DNA of 64,000 nt. Origin: Telluribacter humicola (GTDB lineage Bacteria; Bacteroidota; Bacteroidia; Cytophagales; Spirosomataceae). The position numbers and the translations under genes were made by a program. The number at the start of each line of letters is the position of its first letter. Positions within the stretch are counted from its first letter, which is position 1. The stretch is from contig NZ_JAFIQT010000003.1 of the NCBI RefSeq assembly GCF_017355935.1, positions 124,001 to 188,000 of the forward strand, in the 5' to 3' direction. The notes under the pieces are model-generated. The model worked only from the letters and a program-made list of their open reading frames with translations, was not told the origin of the DNA and ran no database searches. Positions 37,430 through 47,500 of the stretch are shown in pieces.

Positions 37430-38563
37430 TTAACGTACCGATGCACTTGCTCCTACACCTACAGCACCTGCTTCCTGAGCCGTAGTACTGTCGGCTGGGG
37501 CAGTTGCTGGTGCAGTTGGATTCTCTGGCAAGTACTTCATCGCCTTTGACTTCAAGTTATCAGGCACTTTGGCCAGATATTCAGGATAGGTCTGAAGGAA
37601 TGTTTTCTGCTCAGAAACCCATTTACGGTAAGAAGCTTCATCCTCTACAATAACTCGCATACGCATAGCGAAGTGACCACGGCCACAAATCTCCGTACAG
37701 GCTAACTCATAATCGAAGTTAGGATCTCCTAACTCAGCACGAATCTCATTGGTAGTCTTATCAGGCACGAACCAGAACTTAGTAGGCATACCTGGTACCG
37801 CATCCATCTTCACCCGCATGTGAGGGATAAACACGCTGTGCAATACATCACGCGCTCTGATTTTTAGAAGCACTGGTCTGCCAGCCGGAATATGAATTTC
37901 GGTATTGTTGGTAAAATCATCCAATGAGTTTTCATCAGTCAAATCAATACCTACTTCATTCTGGGCATCGATTAACTTATAGTTGTAGTTACCAAGACGG
38001 TTATCATCCACACCACCGTAGCGAACAATCCAGTTAAATTGCTTTCCGACAATCTCAATTACTTCGGCATCAGCAGGTGCTTCCGAAGTGATGTCAGACC
38101 ATGCTCTCCAACCTGTGAATACTAGCAGGGCCATCACGATTGCAGGAATAGCGGTCCAGATAATTTCAAGCTTATGATTCTCGGGATAATATGTAGCAAT
38201 TCTACCAGGCTTGTACTGGTACTTGTAAGAGAAGTAGAACAACAAAAAGTTAACGACCAGGAAAGGAATCGCTAACACGCCCATCGAAAACCAGAACAGA
38301 TCATCGAGGCGGCGTCCGTGTACTGATGATGCAGCAGGAAGGAAGTCTTCCTCAGCGGCTATGTAAGTACCTATCACACCTATAATACTAAATATAGTAA
38401 ACAGGATGAAGAGGTTCGCATTCCAACTATTGCCAGAAGGTATGTTCTCAGGACGGGTTTCCGTTCCACTATTTACACCTTTGACAACATTACGCAATCT
38501 TGCGATCACCATAACGGTGAGCACCAGAAAGACAAGGGTAAGTAATCCAATAATATAAACCAT
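37430..38563 (-). CDS. ctaC: Cytochrome c oxidase subunit II
   Basis: A 377-residue protein with the CuA site complete: His242 and CTEICGRGHFAM giving Cys289, Cys293, His297 and Met300. The N-terminal part has about four hydrophobic segments instead of the usual two. No CxxCH is present, so it is an aa3-type rather than a caa3-type subunit; electrons would come from a cytochrome c domain of the neighbouring complex III. An Ala-rich tail ends the protein. It lies 23 bases after actF. Confidence 0.94.
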   Translation of the reverse strand: MVYIIGLLTLVFLVLTVMVIARLRNVVKGVNSGTETRPENIPSGNSWNANLFILFTIFSIIGVIGTYIAAEEDFLPAASSVHGRRLDDLFWFSMGVLAIPFLVVNFLLFYFSYKYQYKPGRIATYYPENHKLEIIWTAIPAIVMALLVFTGWRAWSDITSEAPADAEVIEIVGKQFNWIVRYGGVDDNRLGNYNYKLIDAQNEVGIDLTDENSLDDFTNNTEIHIPAGRPVLLKIRARDVLHSVFIPHMRVKMDAVPGMPTKFWFVPDKTTNEIRAELGDPNFDYELACTEICGRGHFAMRMRVIVEDEASYRKWVSEQKTFLQTYPEYLAKVPDNLKSKAMKYLPENPTAPATAPADSTTAQEAGAVGVGASASVR

Positions 38564-38586
38564 AACGATTGAACAGGTTGTGCTAA

Positions 38587-39933
38587 TTACGCTATATCAT
38601 GATGCAATGACTCTTCCAGCATAGGATGATTCTTTGGAATCAGATTAGCTTTGGCCAACTGAGCAGAAACAAACCAGATGAAAGCACATGCAAATACTAA
38701 AATAAAGCCAAATTCTACAGGTCCGAAACCAGCGTTAGCACCTACAGTACCAGGCATGATGTTTACGTAGAAATCAAAGTAGTGACCCACGATTATACTC
38801 CAACAAGCTAGCTTCAAAATACTGTGAGTACGCTTTGAATCCCTTGTCATTAGAACGAGGAATGGAAAGAAAAAGTTTAGTATCAGATTGATAAAGAAAG
38901 GTGCTCTGTAGATACCACCGTAACCGCTAAAACGCTCTTTGTAGTGGATAATTTCTTCAGGTAAGTTAGCGTAATAAATGAGCAAAAACTGAGCAAACCA
39001 AACGTAGGTCCAGAAGATACTAAAAGCGAATACAAACTTACCCAAGTCCTGTAAATGGCTATGGTTAACTGCCTTCAGGTAACCTCTTTCACGTAGCGTT
39101 ACTACCATTAGAGTGATCACTGCCAGACCTGTTACGTGCCAGCTTGCCAGGGTATACCAGCCAAACATAGTACTGAACCAGTGTGTCTCGATTGACATCA
39201 CAAAATCCCAGGCTGAGGTAGATGAAGTAACAGCAAAGAACACCAGGAATGCGGTACCGAATTTAACGGATTTGTCATAGTTAGTAAGACCACCAATCCG
39301 GTCTTCTTCCAGAGAGGCTTTCCGTAGTACGGTCCACAGGAAGTACCAGCCGACAAAGTACAGTACCAGACGAATCAGGAAGAAAGGTGTATTCAAGAAG
39401 CCACTCTTTCCATCGATGATAGCATCGTAGCCTTCGTTGCTTGCGTCATACAAATCTTCATGGGTCCAGTGAAACAAGTCATGCCCACCCAGGAAGAATG
39501 TGATCAGCATAATAACACCTGTAACGGGAAGGAAAGAAGGAAGAGCTTCTGGAATACGCTTGAATACAACTGACCATCCTGCCTGTGCCAGATAGTTGTA
39601 GGACATGAAGAACATTCCTATAACTGATATACCAGTAAAATATACAGCGTTAAGCCATATGTTCGCCCAAATACGGGTCATCCAGCTACTACCACCATGT
39701 CCACCAGCTGCACCTGCCTCATGTTGAGCGGCAGTAGCACCATGGTCTGCTCCAGCGTTAGCAGCATTTTCTGCGGCGTGTGCAGTTTCGTGTCCACTAC
39801 CGTTTGCTAACAAAAATGCACCGATTATGATAAGAGCCAAACCGATGGCTCCTCCAATCAATAAATTTCGTTTCGCGCCCGAAGTGAATTCAAATCGTTC
39901 TTCTATTGAAGGAATCGCGTGTACTGATGCCAT
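38587..39933 (-). CDS. actF: Alternative complex III subunit ActF
   Basis: A 448-residue membrane protein with about ten helices, the ActF member of the quinol:cytochrome c oxidoreductase (related to the C-terminal half of NrfD-type proteins). It has an unusual His/Ala/Gly-rich insert after the first helix (about residues 47-82, GHETAHAAENAANAG onward). The conserved core includes SIETHWFSTMFGWYTLASWHVTG. It is thought to contribute to proton movement. It comes after actE and before the oxidase subunit II gene. Confidence 0.88.
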   Translation of the reverse strand: MASVHAIPSIEERFEFTSGAKRNLLIGGAIGLALIIIGAFLLANGSGHETAHAAENAANAGADHGATAAQHEAGAAGGHGGSSWMTRIWANIWLNAVYFTGISVIGMFFMSYNYLAQAGWSVVFKRIPEALPSFLPVTGVIMLITFFLGGHDLFHWTHEDLYDASNEGYDAIIDGKSGFLNTPFFLIRLVLYFVGWYFLWTVLRKASLEEDRIGGLTNYDKSVKFGTAFLVFFAVTSSTSAWDFVMSIETHWFSTMFGWYTLASWHVTGLAVITLMVVTLRERGYLKAVNHSHLQDLGKFVFAFSIFWTYVWFAQFLLIYYANLPEEIIHYKERFSGYGGIYRAPFFINLILNFFFPFLVLMTRDSKRTHSILKLACWSIIVGHYFDFYVNIMPGTVGANAGFGPVEFGFILVFACAFIWFVSAQLAKANLIPKNHPMLEESLHHDIA

Positions 39934-39963
39934 TATGATTTTAATTACGCAGTTATCAAAAAA

Positions 39964-40617
39964 TTAGGATCCTTTTTTAAGCTGTTGTACGTAGTGTACA
40001 ATTTCCCAACGCTCCTCAGGTGTTACTTGTGACTTGTGAGGCCACATACGTCCCCAACCGTGTGTAATTACATGGAAGATATGTCCATCGTTCATATCCT
40101 GGAAATTGGCAGCTTTGTAGTTAGGTACCCCTTTGTACACTTCAGCCACGGGTCCATTACCTTCTCCTTCGGGTCCATGACAGTGCTGGCAGTATCTTTC
40201 AAATAACACTTTACCTTCTGCCAGAGTCTTCTCATTCAGAGGAACGGGATTTCTTAGTACTCTCTCTGAAGTACGGATACTGTCCTTTGGGATGTTATAC
40301 ACCATCAGATCAGTAGTCATATTCAGATTGGTATTAGTATTGACTGCTGCAGTTGAATCACCTCCGCCAAAGTCGCCTCCTCCTACATTGGTGTAATGCT
40401 GACGTGCCACTGTACCATTTACTGGTTCACGCATGTTCAGTCCCATAGGGTTGATAGGGTGCTTCTCTACCTGCTTATAGGCTTCATATCCTACCGAGCG
40501 GTACATGTTAGGAGCAAACTCCCATCCGGTATCATTCGGGTCACGCTTACAACTTGTAAAAGCTATGGCAACAACTGCCAGAACTCCTACATACTTATTT
40601 ATTACTTGAAATTTCAT
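39964..40617 (-). CDS. actE: Alternative complex III monoheme cytochrome c, ActE
   Basis: A 217-residue lipoprotein with a lipobox at Cys23 (VVAIAFTSCKRD). One heme c site, CQHCH (143-147), is followed by HGPEGEGNGPVAE and a likely Met ligand in THGWGRMWPH. In the complex III/aa3 supercomplex this cytochrome passes electrons toward the oxidase CuA site. It lies 12 bases after actD. Confidence 0.9.
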   Translation of the reverse strand: MKFQVINKYVGVLAVVAIAFTSCKRDPNDTGWEFAPNMYRSVGYEAYKQVEKHPINPMGLNMREPVNGTVARQHYTNVGGGDFGGGDSTAAVNTNTNLNMTTDLMVYNIPKDSIRTSERVLRNPVPLNEKTLAEGKVLFERYCQHCHGPEGEGNGPVAEVYKGVPNYKAANFQDMNDGHIFHVITHGWGRMWPHKSQVTPEERWEIVHYVQQLKKGS

Positions 40618-40629
40618 CAGTGCAATGTT

Positions 40630-41157
40630 TTAGAATTGTTTGATGTTGACTTCCCCAGCACCCAGGTCTCTTAGTGCCTTGGTAATGTCTTCCTCACTCA
40701 TCTTATTCTTACCCATTTCAATGGCCATTACAAACTTATTGTCAGTTGAACGTGGGTCGAACAAAACAGGAGCCGGATTAGGACTCAGACCATTTGTAAC
40801 GAAGAAAGTAGTCACCATTCCGAATGCAGTAAAGAGTACTGTCATCTCGAAGGTAATGGGTATGAAGTTGGGGAGAGATATATAGTCCTTACCGCCAATG
40901 TTCATAGGCCAGTCAAAGCCCAGCATCCAGGTCATCATTGTTAAAGCGCAGGCGCACCCTGTCAGACCAAAAAGGAAAGCTGCTATACCTATGCGGGTAC
41001 GAGGATGTCCGAGCGCGTCATCCAACCCGTGGATCGGGAAGGGTGAGTATACTTCGTGAATCTTTACACCTGCTTTACGGAGTTTAGGTATTGCATGGAG
41101 AATGACATCATCATCATCAAATACTCCGACTAAATATTTTCCGGTTAGCTCTGCCAT
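40630..41157 (-). CDS. actD: Alternative complex III subunit ActD (DUF3341)
   Basis: A 175-residue protein of the DUF3341 family. It has an N-terminal soluble domain (LVGVFDDDDVILHAIPKLRKAGVKIHEVYSPFPIHGLDDALG in outline) and two membrane helices (about 60-80 and 100-125). It is a structural subunit on the cytoplasmic side of the complex. It follows actC after 61 bases that contain a hairpin. Confidence 0.9.
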   Translation of the reverse strand: MAELTGKYLVGVFDDDDVILHAIPKLRKAGVKIHEVYSPFPIHGLDDALGHPRTRIGIAAFLFGLTGCACALTMMTWMLGFDWPMNIGGKDYISLPNFIPITFEMTVLFTAFGMVTTFFVTNGLSPNPAPVLFDPRSTDNKFVMAIEMGKNKMSEEDITKALRDLGAGEVNIKQF

Positions 41158-41182
41158 AAATGTTTATATCTTTTACAAGCAG

Positions 41183-41205
41183 GTCGGCAGGAATCTCCTG
41201 CCGAC
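41183..41205 (-). other. Hairpin between actC and actD
   Basis: A perfect 10-bp stem (GTCGGCAGGA / TCCTGCCGAC) with a 3-base loop. No T run follows on the minus strand, so it is more likely an mRNA processing or stability element than a terminator; it may set different levels of the genes on each side. Confidence 0.6.
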
Positions 41206-41218
41206 TCTGGCTTTTTGA

Positions 41219-42646
41219 TTATTCAGCGTCTTTGTTAAATGATGGATTTGCAACTCGTGCTCCCTTAGCTACGCCAGATATATTCTTTGGCAAACGCTCA
41301 GAAGATGATCTGATGATAGCTTTTACTTCAGCCATGTTTACTACGGGCAGGTACTTAGAGAAAAGTAAGAACAAGGTACCAAACAGACCGAAAGAGAAGA
41401 TGTAGTCACCAATGTCATAGAAGGTAGGTGAGAACATAGCCCAGCTAGAAGGCAGGTAGTCACGGTGTAGTGACGTAACAATGATCACAAAGCGCTCAAA
41501 CCACATACCAATGTTTACGATCACCGATATGAAGAATGTCCAGGTAACACTACGACGTAGTGAACGTGACCAGAACAGCTGTGGAGAGATTACGTTACAG
41601 GTCATCATAGCCCAGTATGCCCACCAATAAGGACCAGTAGCACGGTTGATGAACGCGTAGCTCTCATACTCAACCCCGGAATACCACGCGATAAAGAACT
41701 CAGTCAGGTAAGCTATACCTACGATAGATCCAGTTAGCGTGATGATCTTGTTCATCGACTCGATGTGCTCGATGGTAATGTAGTCTTCCAGACGATATAC
41801 TACGCGAGTAATAAGCATCAGGTTCTGTACCATGGCAAATCCTGAGAAGATCGCTCCGGCTACGAAGTAAGGAGGAAAAATGGTTGTGTGCCATCCGGGA
41901 ATTACCGAAGTAGCAAAGTCCATACTTACAATCGTGTGTACCGAAAGTACCAGAGGAGTTGACAAACCAGCCAGGATCAAGCTGATGTACTCATAACGAG
42001 ACCAAGTCTTGGCGGATCCGTTCCATCCCATTGCGAAAGTACCGTAGATAAAACGGGATACTTTATTTTGAGCGCGGTCACGGATAGTAGCCAGGTCAGG
42101 AATAAGACCAATGTACCAGAATACCAGCGATACTGAGAAGTAAGTACTGATCGCGAACACGTCCCATACCAGTGGTGAGTTGAAGTTAACCCACAATGAA
42201 CCAAAAGTATTAGGTAGAGGAAGTGCCCAGTACGCTAACCAGGGACGGCCCATGTGCATCAGGATAAACGAAGCCGCACAGATTACTGCGAAGATGGTCA
42301 TCGCCTCAGCAGCACGGTTGATAGAAGTTCTCCACTTCTGACGGAAAAGCAAAAGGATCGCTGAGATAAGGGTACCGGCATGACCAATACCTACCCACCA
42401 TACGAAGTTGGTAATATCCCATGCCCACCCAACGGTTTTATTAAGGCCCCAAACGCCAAGGCCTTCCCACCAAGTCCAGAAGAGACAAGCCGTACCGTAG
42501 ATCAGTACTACTAGTGCTGCGATAAAAGCGATCTTCCACTCTTTGGTCGGCTTTCCTTCTACGTGACGACATACGTCTTCCGTAACATCGGCGTATGTTT
42601 TTCCGCCAGTTACCAGCGGCGGTCTTACGGGTGAAGTAACATGCAT
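41219..42646 (-). CDS. actC: Alternative complex III subunit ActC (NrfD/PsrC family)
   Basis: A 475-residue membrane protein with about ten helices of the polysulfide reductase NrfD family. It holds the menaquinol site of the complex. Seen are the first-helix region [31 protein letters not shown], the [14 protein letters not shown] loop and [25 protein letters not shown]. It follows actB by 67 bases. Confidence 0.92.
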   Translation of the reverse strand: MHVTSPVRPPLVTGGKTYADVTEDVCRHVEGKPTKEWKIAFIAALVVLIYGTACLFWTWWEGLGVWGLNKTVGWAWDITNFVWWVGIGHAGTLISAILLLFRQKWRTSINRAAEAMTIFAVICAASFILMHMGRPWLAYWALPLPNTFGSLWVNFNSPLVWDVFAISTYFSVSLVFWYIGLIPDLATIRDRAQNKVSRFIYGTFAMGWNGSAKTWSRYEYISLILAGLSTPLVLSVHTIVSMDFATSVIPGWHTTIFPPYFVAGAIFSGFAMVQNLMLITRVVYRLEDYITIEHIESMNKIITLTGSIVGIAYLTEFFIAWYSGVEYESYAFINRATGPYWWAYWAMMTCNVISPQLFWSRSLRRSVTWTFFISVIVNIGMWFERFVIIVTSLHRDYLPSSWAMFSPTFYDIGDYIFSFGLFGTLFLLFSKYLPVVNMAEVKAIIRSSSERLPKNISGVAKGARVANPSFNKDAE

Positions 42647-42713
42647 ACGACTAATTAGTTATAATGATTTAAACTTTCGCTATTCAATTGATTAGATCTG
42701 TTAATGCTCCCGC

Positions 42714-45700
42714 CTAGGTATCTACGGTATGAGGAGTTTTGATTTCACCCTCTTCATCGAGTGTTGCTGAGGCATCTGGATCTACGTTTTTAACCTTCAC
42801 CAGGTAAGTAATCTGTGGCCGGGTGTTGATCTCTTCGATCACCTGGAAGCCACGTCCTCCTTTTCTTTCAACCAAGGTTAATTGATGAACAAGACTGGTA
42901 GGATCATTCAAATCACCGAATACGATAGCGCTGGTCGGACAAGACTGAGCACAAGCTGTAACGATTTCGCCATCTATCGGACGTCTTCTTTCCTTCTTAG
43001 CAGTCAGTTTACCTTCCTGAATACGCTGCACGCAGAATGAGCACTTCTCAATAACCCCACGTGAACGAACAGTAACCTCAGGGTTAATCACCATTTTACC
43101 CAGGTCATTGTTGAAGTGGTAGTCGAAGTTGTCATTATCAAAGTACTTGAACCAGTTGAAGCGACGTACTTTATAAGGACAGTTGTTAGCGCAGTAACGG
43201 GTACCTACACAACGGTTATAGGTCATCTGGTTCAGACCTTCGTGACTGTGCGTAGTAGCCGCTACCGGACATACTGTTTCACAAGGAGCGTTGCTACAGT
43301 GCTGACACAGCATAGGCTGGAATACTACTGCAGGGTTTTCAGAAGCAATTTCCTGTCCCTGGAAGTCTCCCTCCTCCGCATCGCTGCTATAGTAGCGGTC
43401 AATACGGATCCAGTGCATTTCACGACGTCTTGTTACTTCCTGACGTCCTACAACAGGTACGTTATTTTCAGCCTGACAGCTGATCACACAAGATCCACAA
43501 CCTGTACAGGAGTTAAGGTCGATAACCATACCCCATGAGTGATTAGGGTACTTGTGACCATTCCACAGTGACAAATCAGGAGCAACAACAGGTCCCTCGG
43601 AGGTTTCTACTTCCGGAATAAAGCGTCCTGCTGCATTATTTTTCTGATAAGCGCTCAGGATGGTTTCCTGAATAACTGACTCACGGCTCATTACTGTTTC
43701 GTGGGTCTGTGTCTGCGCTAGCTCACGGTATCCACCCGTATTTGTAACATTGACATTACCAGGGTAGAAAGAGAGGAATCCACCTACGAATGTGGCCATA
43801 GGGTATACATTCACCCCTACTCCATTACCGGCTTTACCCGCTTTCGCACGACCATAACCAATAGCAACAGCTACTGTACCATTCGCAAGACCAGGCTGAA
43901 TAAGCGCCGGTAGTTCGACGGCGTAACCTCCTTTGGATTCTACACGTACCAGATCTCCCTGCTTAATACCTAGTTCTTCGGCAGTCTTCTTAGAAAGTTT
44001 AGCGTAGTTATCCCAGGTAGCCTTAGTCATTGGGTCAGGGAACTCCTGAAGCCATGGGCTATTAGCCCAACGACCGGTACCCATACCTACTTTTTCATAA
44101 ATAATAAGTTCAATTCCTGATGCAGACCCAGCAGCTGCGCTTGTTCTTGCGATAGAAGAAGCTGCAGCATCTACATTACCAGCAAAGCTAGCCGTAGCAG
44201 CCGTAGTTGCTTTACGCTCGAAGACACCATCGTGCAGAGCTTTCATCCAGAATTGGTCGAAGTCTCCTGCGCCCCCTTGCGTAAATATATTTCTACGCCA
44301 GTATGACCGGAGATATTCGTGGTAATTAGCCGGCAGTCCAGCCCATGTCAGAAGACTTTCCTGGCCCTGACGCGTATTGAATATCCGGCTGATGGTAGGC
44401 TGAACCAGGCTGTAGTAACCTACTCTAGGCTCAGAGTCTCCCCATGACTCTAGATAGTGAGGAGCAGGACAGATATATTTTGTTAAACCAGCAGTTTCAT
44501 CTGCACGATCCGAGATAGCAATGCTTAGAGGTACTTTAGGAAGTGCTTCTGCGAGTTCAGCACCACGAGGATGATCATATACAGGGTTGGCTCCGTAAAG
44601 AATAACGGCTCCTGCACGACCTCCTTTTACCTCATCAATGAATGCGTTCATGGCAAGATCGTTACCTTGATGAACATTGAGAGGTGCACTTAGGTCAATG
44701 GTTGAACCATAGCTTCCCAGCAGGCTGTTCAGCGCGTTGGTCACAACCTGAGCAGCGGGATCATTTAATCCACACATTACTACAGCCTGCCCCTGAGCAG
44801 CTATAAGATCAGCTGCAGCTTTGTCAAGGTAAGGTACCTCTACGGCCGGAGCAGTGATAGTCTTACCGCCCAGTTTGGTAGCTACTCTATTATATAATGC
44901 TGTAAGAACAAGACCAATCTGAGAAGGCTTCACTGCCGCACGGTAGTCAGCGTTTGCACCGGTTAGAGAGAAGTCAGACTCGAACTGATAATGACGAGAC
45001 ATGTCTTTCTTTCCGTTGGGAGCACTGCTCACCTTACGAGTAGCAGCATATTGCGTATCAAAGAAACCAGGATTTACCCAGGTTCCCAGGAAGTCAGCCT
45101 CAACACCAACTATAACCTTAGCTTTGGTAAGGTCATAGGAAGGGAATACTGGTTGTCCAAACGACTCTTCATTGGCTCTTCTGATAGCCGACAAAGAGTT
45201 CGCATCGTACATGATGTGAGTTGTGGATGGGTACTTTGCAATAAAATCAGCGATAACGGCCTTAGTAGAAGGGCTCATGACCGTATGCGATACGATACGA
45301 ATAGCTCCGTTGCGTCCTGCAATCTGTGCCAGCTGAGTGGTGATCTCACGATCTACCATATCCCAACTTACTTTTGTATCCTCTCCTTTTTGCGGTCCCT
45401 TCAGCTTTTCTATATCATAAAGGCTCAGGAGGGAAGACTGCACACGTGCACTAACACCATGTGTTATGCTGGACATTGTATTAGGCTCCAGCTTAACGGG
45501 ACGTCCTTCGCGTGTTTTCACCAGGATGCTGCTATAGTCGCTACCTTCTGAATAGGTAGAAGCATACCAGTTGTCAAGGGTTGGGAATTCACCCTCAGGC
45601 TTATTGAGATAAGGAACAGCTTTGGTAACCGGTGCGTCGCAGGCAGCCAGAGATACAGCGGCCATACCAAAACCAAGTACCTTAAGGAAATCACGTCGAT

Positions 45701-45848
45701 GGGTATTAGTACCATCGACTATACTCTGATATTCTTTTTCTTCGCCGGGAGTAAGTTCGGCAAATTCACTTTCGGCGTGCTTGACAAAGCTTTCGTCATT
45801 ACGTAACTCTTCCAGACCCCGCCAATACCTTTTTTTATTATTTTCCAT
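42714..45848 (-). CDS. actB: Alternative complex III iron-sulfur/molybdopterin-like subunit ActB
   Basis: The ATG at 45848 (MENNKKRYWRGLEELRND) is used, giving 1044 residues; the upstream in-frame codon is a TTG. A TAT-like signal (RRDFLKVLGF, from about 51) runs into a lipobox-like LAAC. The large domain is of the molybdopterin oxidoreductase fold, which in this complex normally lacks the cofactor. The C-terminal part holds ferredoxin clusters: CTGCGSCVISC, CQHCSNAPCETVC, CVGTRYCANNC, and CSFC with a later CAQSC. It carries electrons between quinol and the heme subunits. Confidence 0.92.
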   Translation of the reverse strand: MENNKKRYWRGLEELRNDESFVKHAESEFAELTPGEEKEYQSIVDGTNTHRRDFLKVLGFGMAAVSLAACDAPVTKAVPYLNKPEGEFPTLDNWYASTYSEGSDYSSILVKTREGRPVKLEPNTMSSITHGVSARVQSSLLSLYDIEKLKGPQKGEDTKVSWDMVDREITTQLAQIAGRNGAIRIVSHTVMSPSTKAVIADFIAKYPSTTHIMYDANSLSAIRRANEESFGQPVFPSYDLTKAKVIVGVEADFLGTWVNPGFFDTQYAATRKVSSAPNGKKDMSRHYQFESDFSLTGANADYRAAVKPSQIGLVLTALYNRVATKLGGKTITAPAVEVPYLDKAAADLIAAQGQAVVMCGLNDPAAQVVTNALNSLLGSYGSTIDLSAPLNVHQGNDLAMNAFIDEVKGGRAGAVILYGANPVYDHPRGAELAEALPKVPLSIAISDRADETAGLTKYICPAPHYLESWGDSEPRVGYYSLVQPTISRIFNTRQGQESLLTWAGLPANYHEYLRSYWRRNIFTQGGAGDFDQFWMKALHDGVFERKATTAATASFAGNVDAAASSIARTSAAAGSASGIELIIYEKVGMGTGRWANSPWLQEFPDPMTKATWDNYAKLSKKTAEELGIKQGDLVRVESKGGYAVELPALIQPGLANGTVAVAIGYGRAKAGKAGNGVGVNVYPMATFVGGFLSFYPGNVNVTNTGGYRELAQTQTHETVMSRESVIQETILSAYQKNNAAGRFIPEVETSEGPVVAPDLSLWNGHKYPNHSWGMVIDLNSCTGCGSCVISCQAENNVPVVGRQEVTRRREMHWIRIDRYYSSDAEEGDFQGQEIASENPAVVFQPMLCQHCSNAPCETVCPVAATTHSHEGLNQMTYNRCVGTRYCANNCPYKVRRFNWFKYFDNDNFDYHFNNDLGKMVINPEVTVRSRGVIEKCSFCVQRIQEGKLTAKKERRRPIDGEIVTACAQSCPTSAIVFGDLNDPTSLVHQLTLVERKGGRGFQVIEEINTRPQITYLVKVKNVDPDASATLDEEGEIKTPHTVDT

Positions 45849-45897
45849 ACAGTTATTCAATACAAATTAAATGTATTTCGGAATTTCTCTCAGGCGA

Positions 45898-47223
45898 TTA
45901 GTAGTGACACTTTGAACATTCCAAACCACCTATATCCGATACCTTCAAAGAGCCTTCACTATACTTATCATGCAGCTGTACCAGCTTGTCATAGTAAGCA
46001 TTGCCTTTGGTATTGACATCAGTCTTACGGTGACAGTCAATACACCATCCCATAGTCAGGGATGAGCGCTGCTCTACTACTTCCATCTGCTGGATTTCGC
46101 CGTGACACTGCTGACACTCCAGACCAGCAACGTTTACGTGCTGTGAGTGGTTGAAGTAGGCGAAGTCAGGAAGATTATGAACACGCACCCATTCGATAGG
46201 CTGATTGTTTTCAATGGCTGTGTATATTTTTTGAATTTCAGGAGACTCGTTTTTGATCACACCGTGGCAGTTCATACAGATGTTAGCCGAGGGAATGTGA
46301 GCTGACTTACCACGATTCACACCAGTGTGACAGTAGTTACAGTCGATGCTATACTCTCCTGCATGTAGTTTATGAGAAAAAGCGATAGGCTGCTTAGGAG
46401 CGTATCCCTGCTGGACACCGATGCTATAAGCACCGTCGATAGTAGCCTTTACAACCAGAAGAATAAATACCCAAATAGTTGCGGAACGAATAGCTGGATT
46501 ATTGGCAGCAGTAAGCAGATTACGCTTCAGGCGATCACCGAAGCTTACCTTATCCCCTTCGGCAGTGGTGGCATCACCAGTTACCGCCTTTGACAGGATA
46601 GTTACGATTACCAGCAGAACACCAAGCACCAGTAACATTACAACCAGCAATGCAACCAGCACCAACACGAACAAATCAGACGGAGCGCCGGACTGTACAG
46701 TAGCAGCACCAGCGGCACCACCTGCAGCAGCAGCGGGAGCAGCACCTGCGGCAGGAGCAGCATTAGCCTGCTCAACGTAAGCAAGAATTCCCCGAATATC
46801 GTCTTCTGACAAATTAGGGAATGGAGTCATTTGTGCCTGGTTGTACTCGTTGTAGAGCTTTACAGCGTAAGGATCACCACTGGCAATAACAGCTTGTGAA
46901 TTGTGAATCCAATCTACAAGCCAGGGAAAATCACGACGCTCGGTGATTCCTTTCAAACCTGGTCCTACAGATTTCTCTGCTGTAACATTATGACAGGCAG
47001 CACAGTTGTTTTTGAAAAGGGCTTCGCCTTTAGCGGCATCCCCTGAGGCACCTCCGCCTGCATCTGCGGCAGCACCAGTAGCAGCTCCGTCAGCAGGGGC
47101 AGCTGCGTCCTGAGCCGAAACATGTGTTAGACCAACCAGAAGGGCCACCAAGAGGGTGAATAGTGAAGTCCTAACTGATCTTTTTTGGCCAAAAAGAGAG
47201 ATTTTTTTAAATTGTTTATACAT
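45898..47223 (-). CDS. actA: Multiheme cytochrome c ActA with extra N-terminal heme domain
   Basis: A 441-residue protein with a signal peptide (to about residue 38). An N-terminal class I-like cytochrome c domain has CAACH (74-78) and a possible Met ligand in MTPFPN. An Ala/Gly-rich linker leads to a membrane helix (about 183-210). The C-terminal cytochrome c3-like region has five more sites: CNYCH (295), CMNCH (316), CQQCH (370), CIDCH (394) and CSKCH (436). This gives six hemes in total. It is the first gene of the alternative complex III operon and has a strong promoter 30 bases upstream. Confidence 0.9.
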   Translation of the reverse strand: MYKQFKKISLFGQKRSVRTSLFTLLVALLVGLTHVSAQDAAAPADGAATGAAADAGGGASGDAAKGEALFKNNCAACHNVTAEKSVGPGLKGITERRDFPWLVDWIHNSQAVIASGDPYAVKLYNEYNQAQMTPFPNLSEDDIRGILAYVEQANAAPAAGAAPAAAAGGAAGAATVQSGAPSDLFVLVLVALLVVMLLVLGVLLVIVTILSKAVTGDATTAEGDKVSFGDRLKRNLLTAANNPAIRSATIWVFILLVVKATIDGAYSIGVQQGYAPKQPIAFSHKLHAGEYSIDCNYCHTGVNRGKSAHIPSANICMNCHGVIKNESPEIQKIYTAIENNQPIEWVRVHNLPDFAYFNHSQHVNVAGLECQQCHGEIQQMEVVEQRSSLTMGWCIDCHRKTDVNTKGNAYYDKLVQLHDKYSEGSLKVSDIGGLECSKCHY

Positions 47224-47252
47224 AATCAGTTATTCATTGATTCTTCATCACA

Positions 47253-47283
47253 CAAATCTACTGCACGAATTTTTATCCACAAA
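47253..47283 (-). promoter_or_regulatory. Promoter of the act-cta respiratory operon
   Basis: On the minus strand TTTG (complement of 47280-47283), exactly 19 bases, then TAGATTTG (complement of 47253-47260), a full match to the phylum consensus. Transcription would begin about 25 bases before the actA ATG. A second overlapping TACTTTTG (complement of 47280-47287) could be an alternative -7 box. Confidence 0.78.
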
Positions 47284-47398
47284 AGTATTTCTTTGATATT
47301 TTATAGTACTCACTTATTTATACTTTTTCTAATCTCTCTGCTTCTTTTTAAGCCTTTTTAGTTATCCCACTAGCATTTGCTTTTCAGCTAATTACAAA

Positions 47399-47450
47399 AA
47401 AAATACCATTTGCGCAGGTACAGGGTACATTCAGCACAAATGGTATTTTT
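47399..47450. terminator. Terminator between tRNA-Cys and actA
   Basis: A perfect 14-bp stem (47399-47412 and 47437-47450; core ATACCATTTG / CAAATGGTAT) ends in A/T runs, with a 24-base loop that holds a small GTAC/GTAC pairing. It should end the rpsA/tRNA-Cys transcripts. The remaining spacer on to actA holds only the act promoter. Confidence 0.8.
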
Positions 47451-47500
47451 CCGTTTATAGAAAAGCGTTACAGGACTATTAAAATCCTCTGCTTTTTGGG

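Noticed and set aside
44991-45551. Plus-strand frame opposite actB
   Set aside because: A shadow of the actB coding frame without family features or promoter.
41219-45848. Polysulfide reductase / true molybdoenzyme
   Set aside because: NrfD-like and molybdopterin-like proteins occur in the order of alternative complex III together with ActA, D, E and F, so a respiratory quinol:cytochrome c oxidoreductase is the better call.
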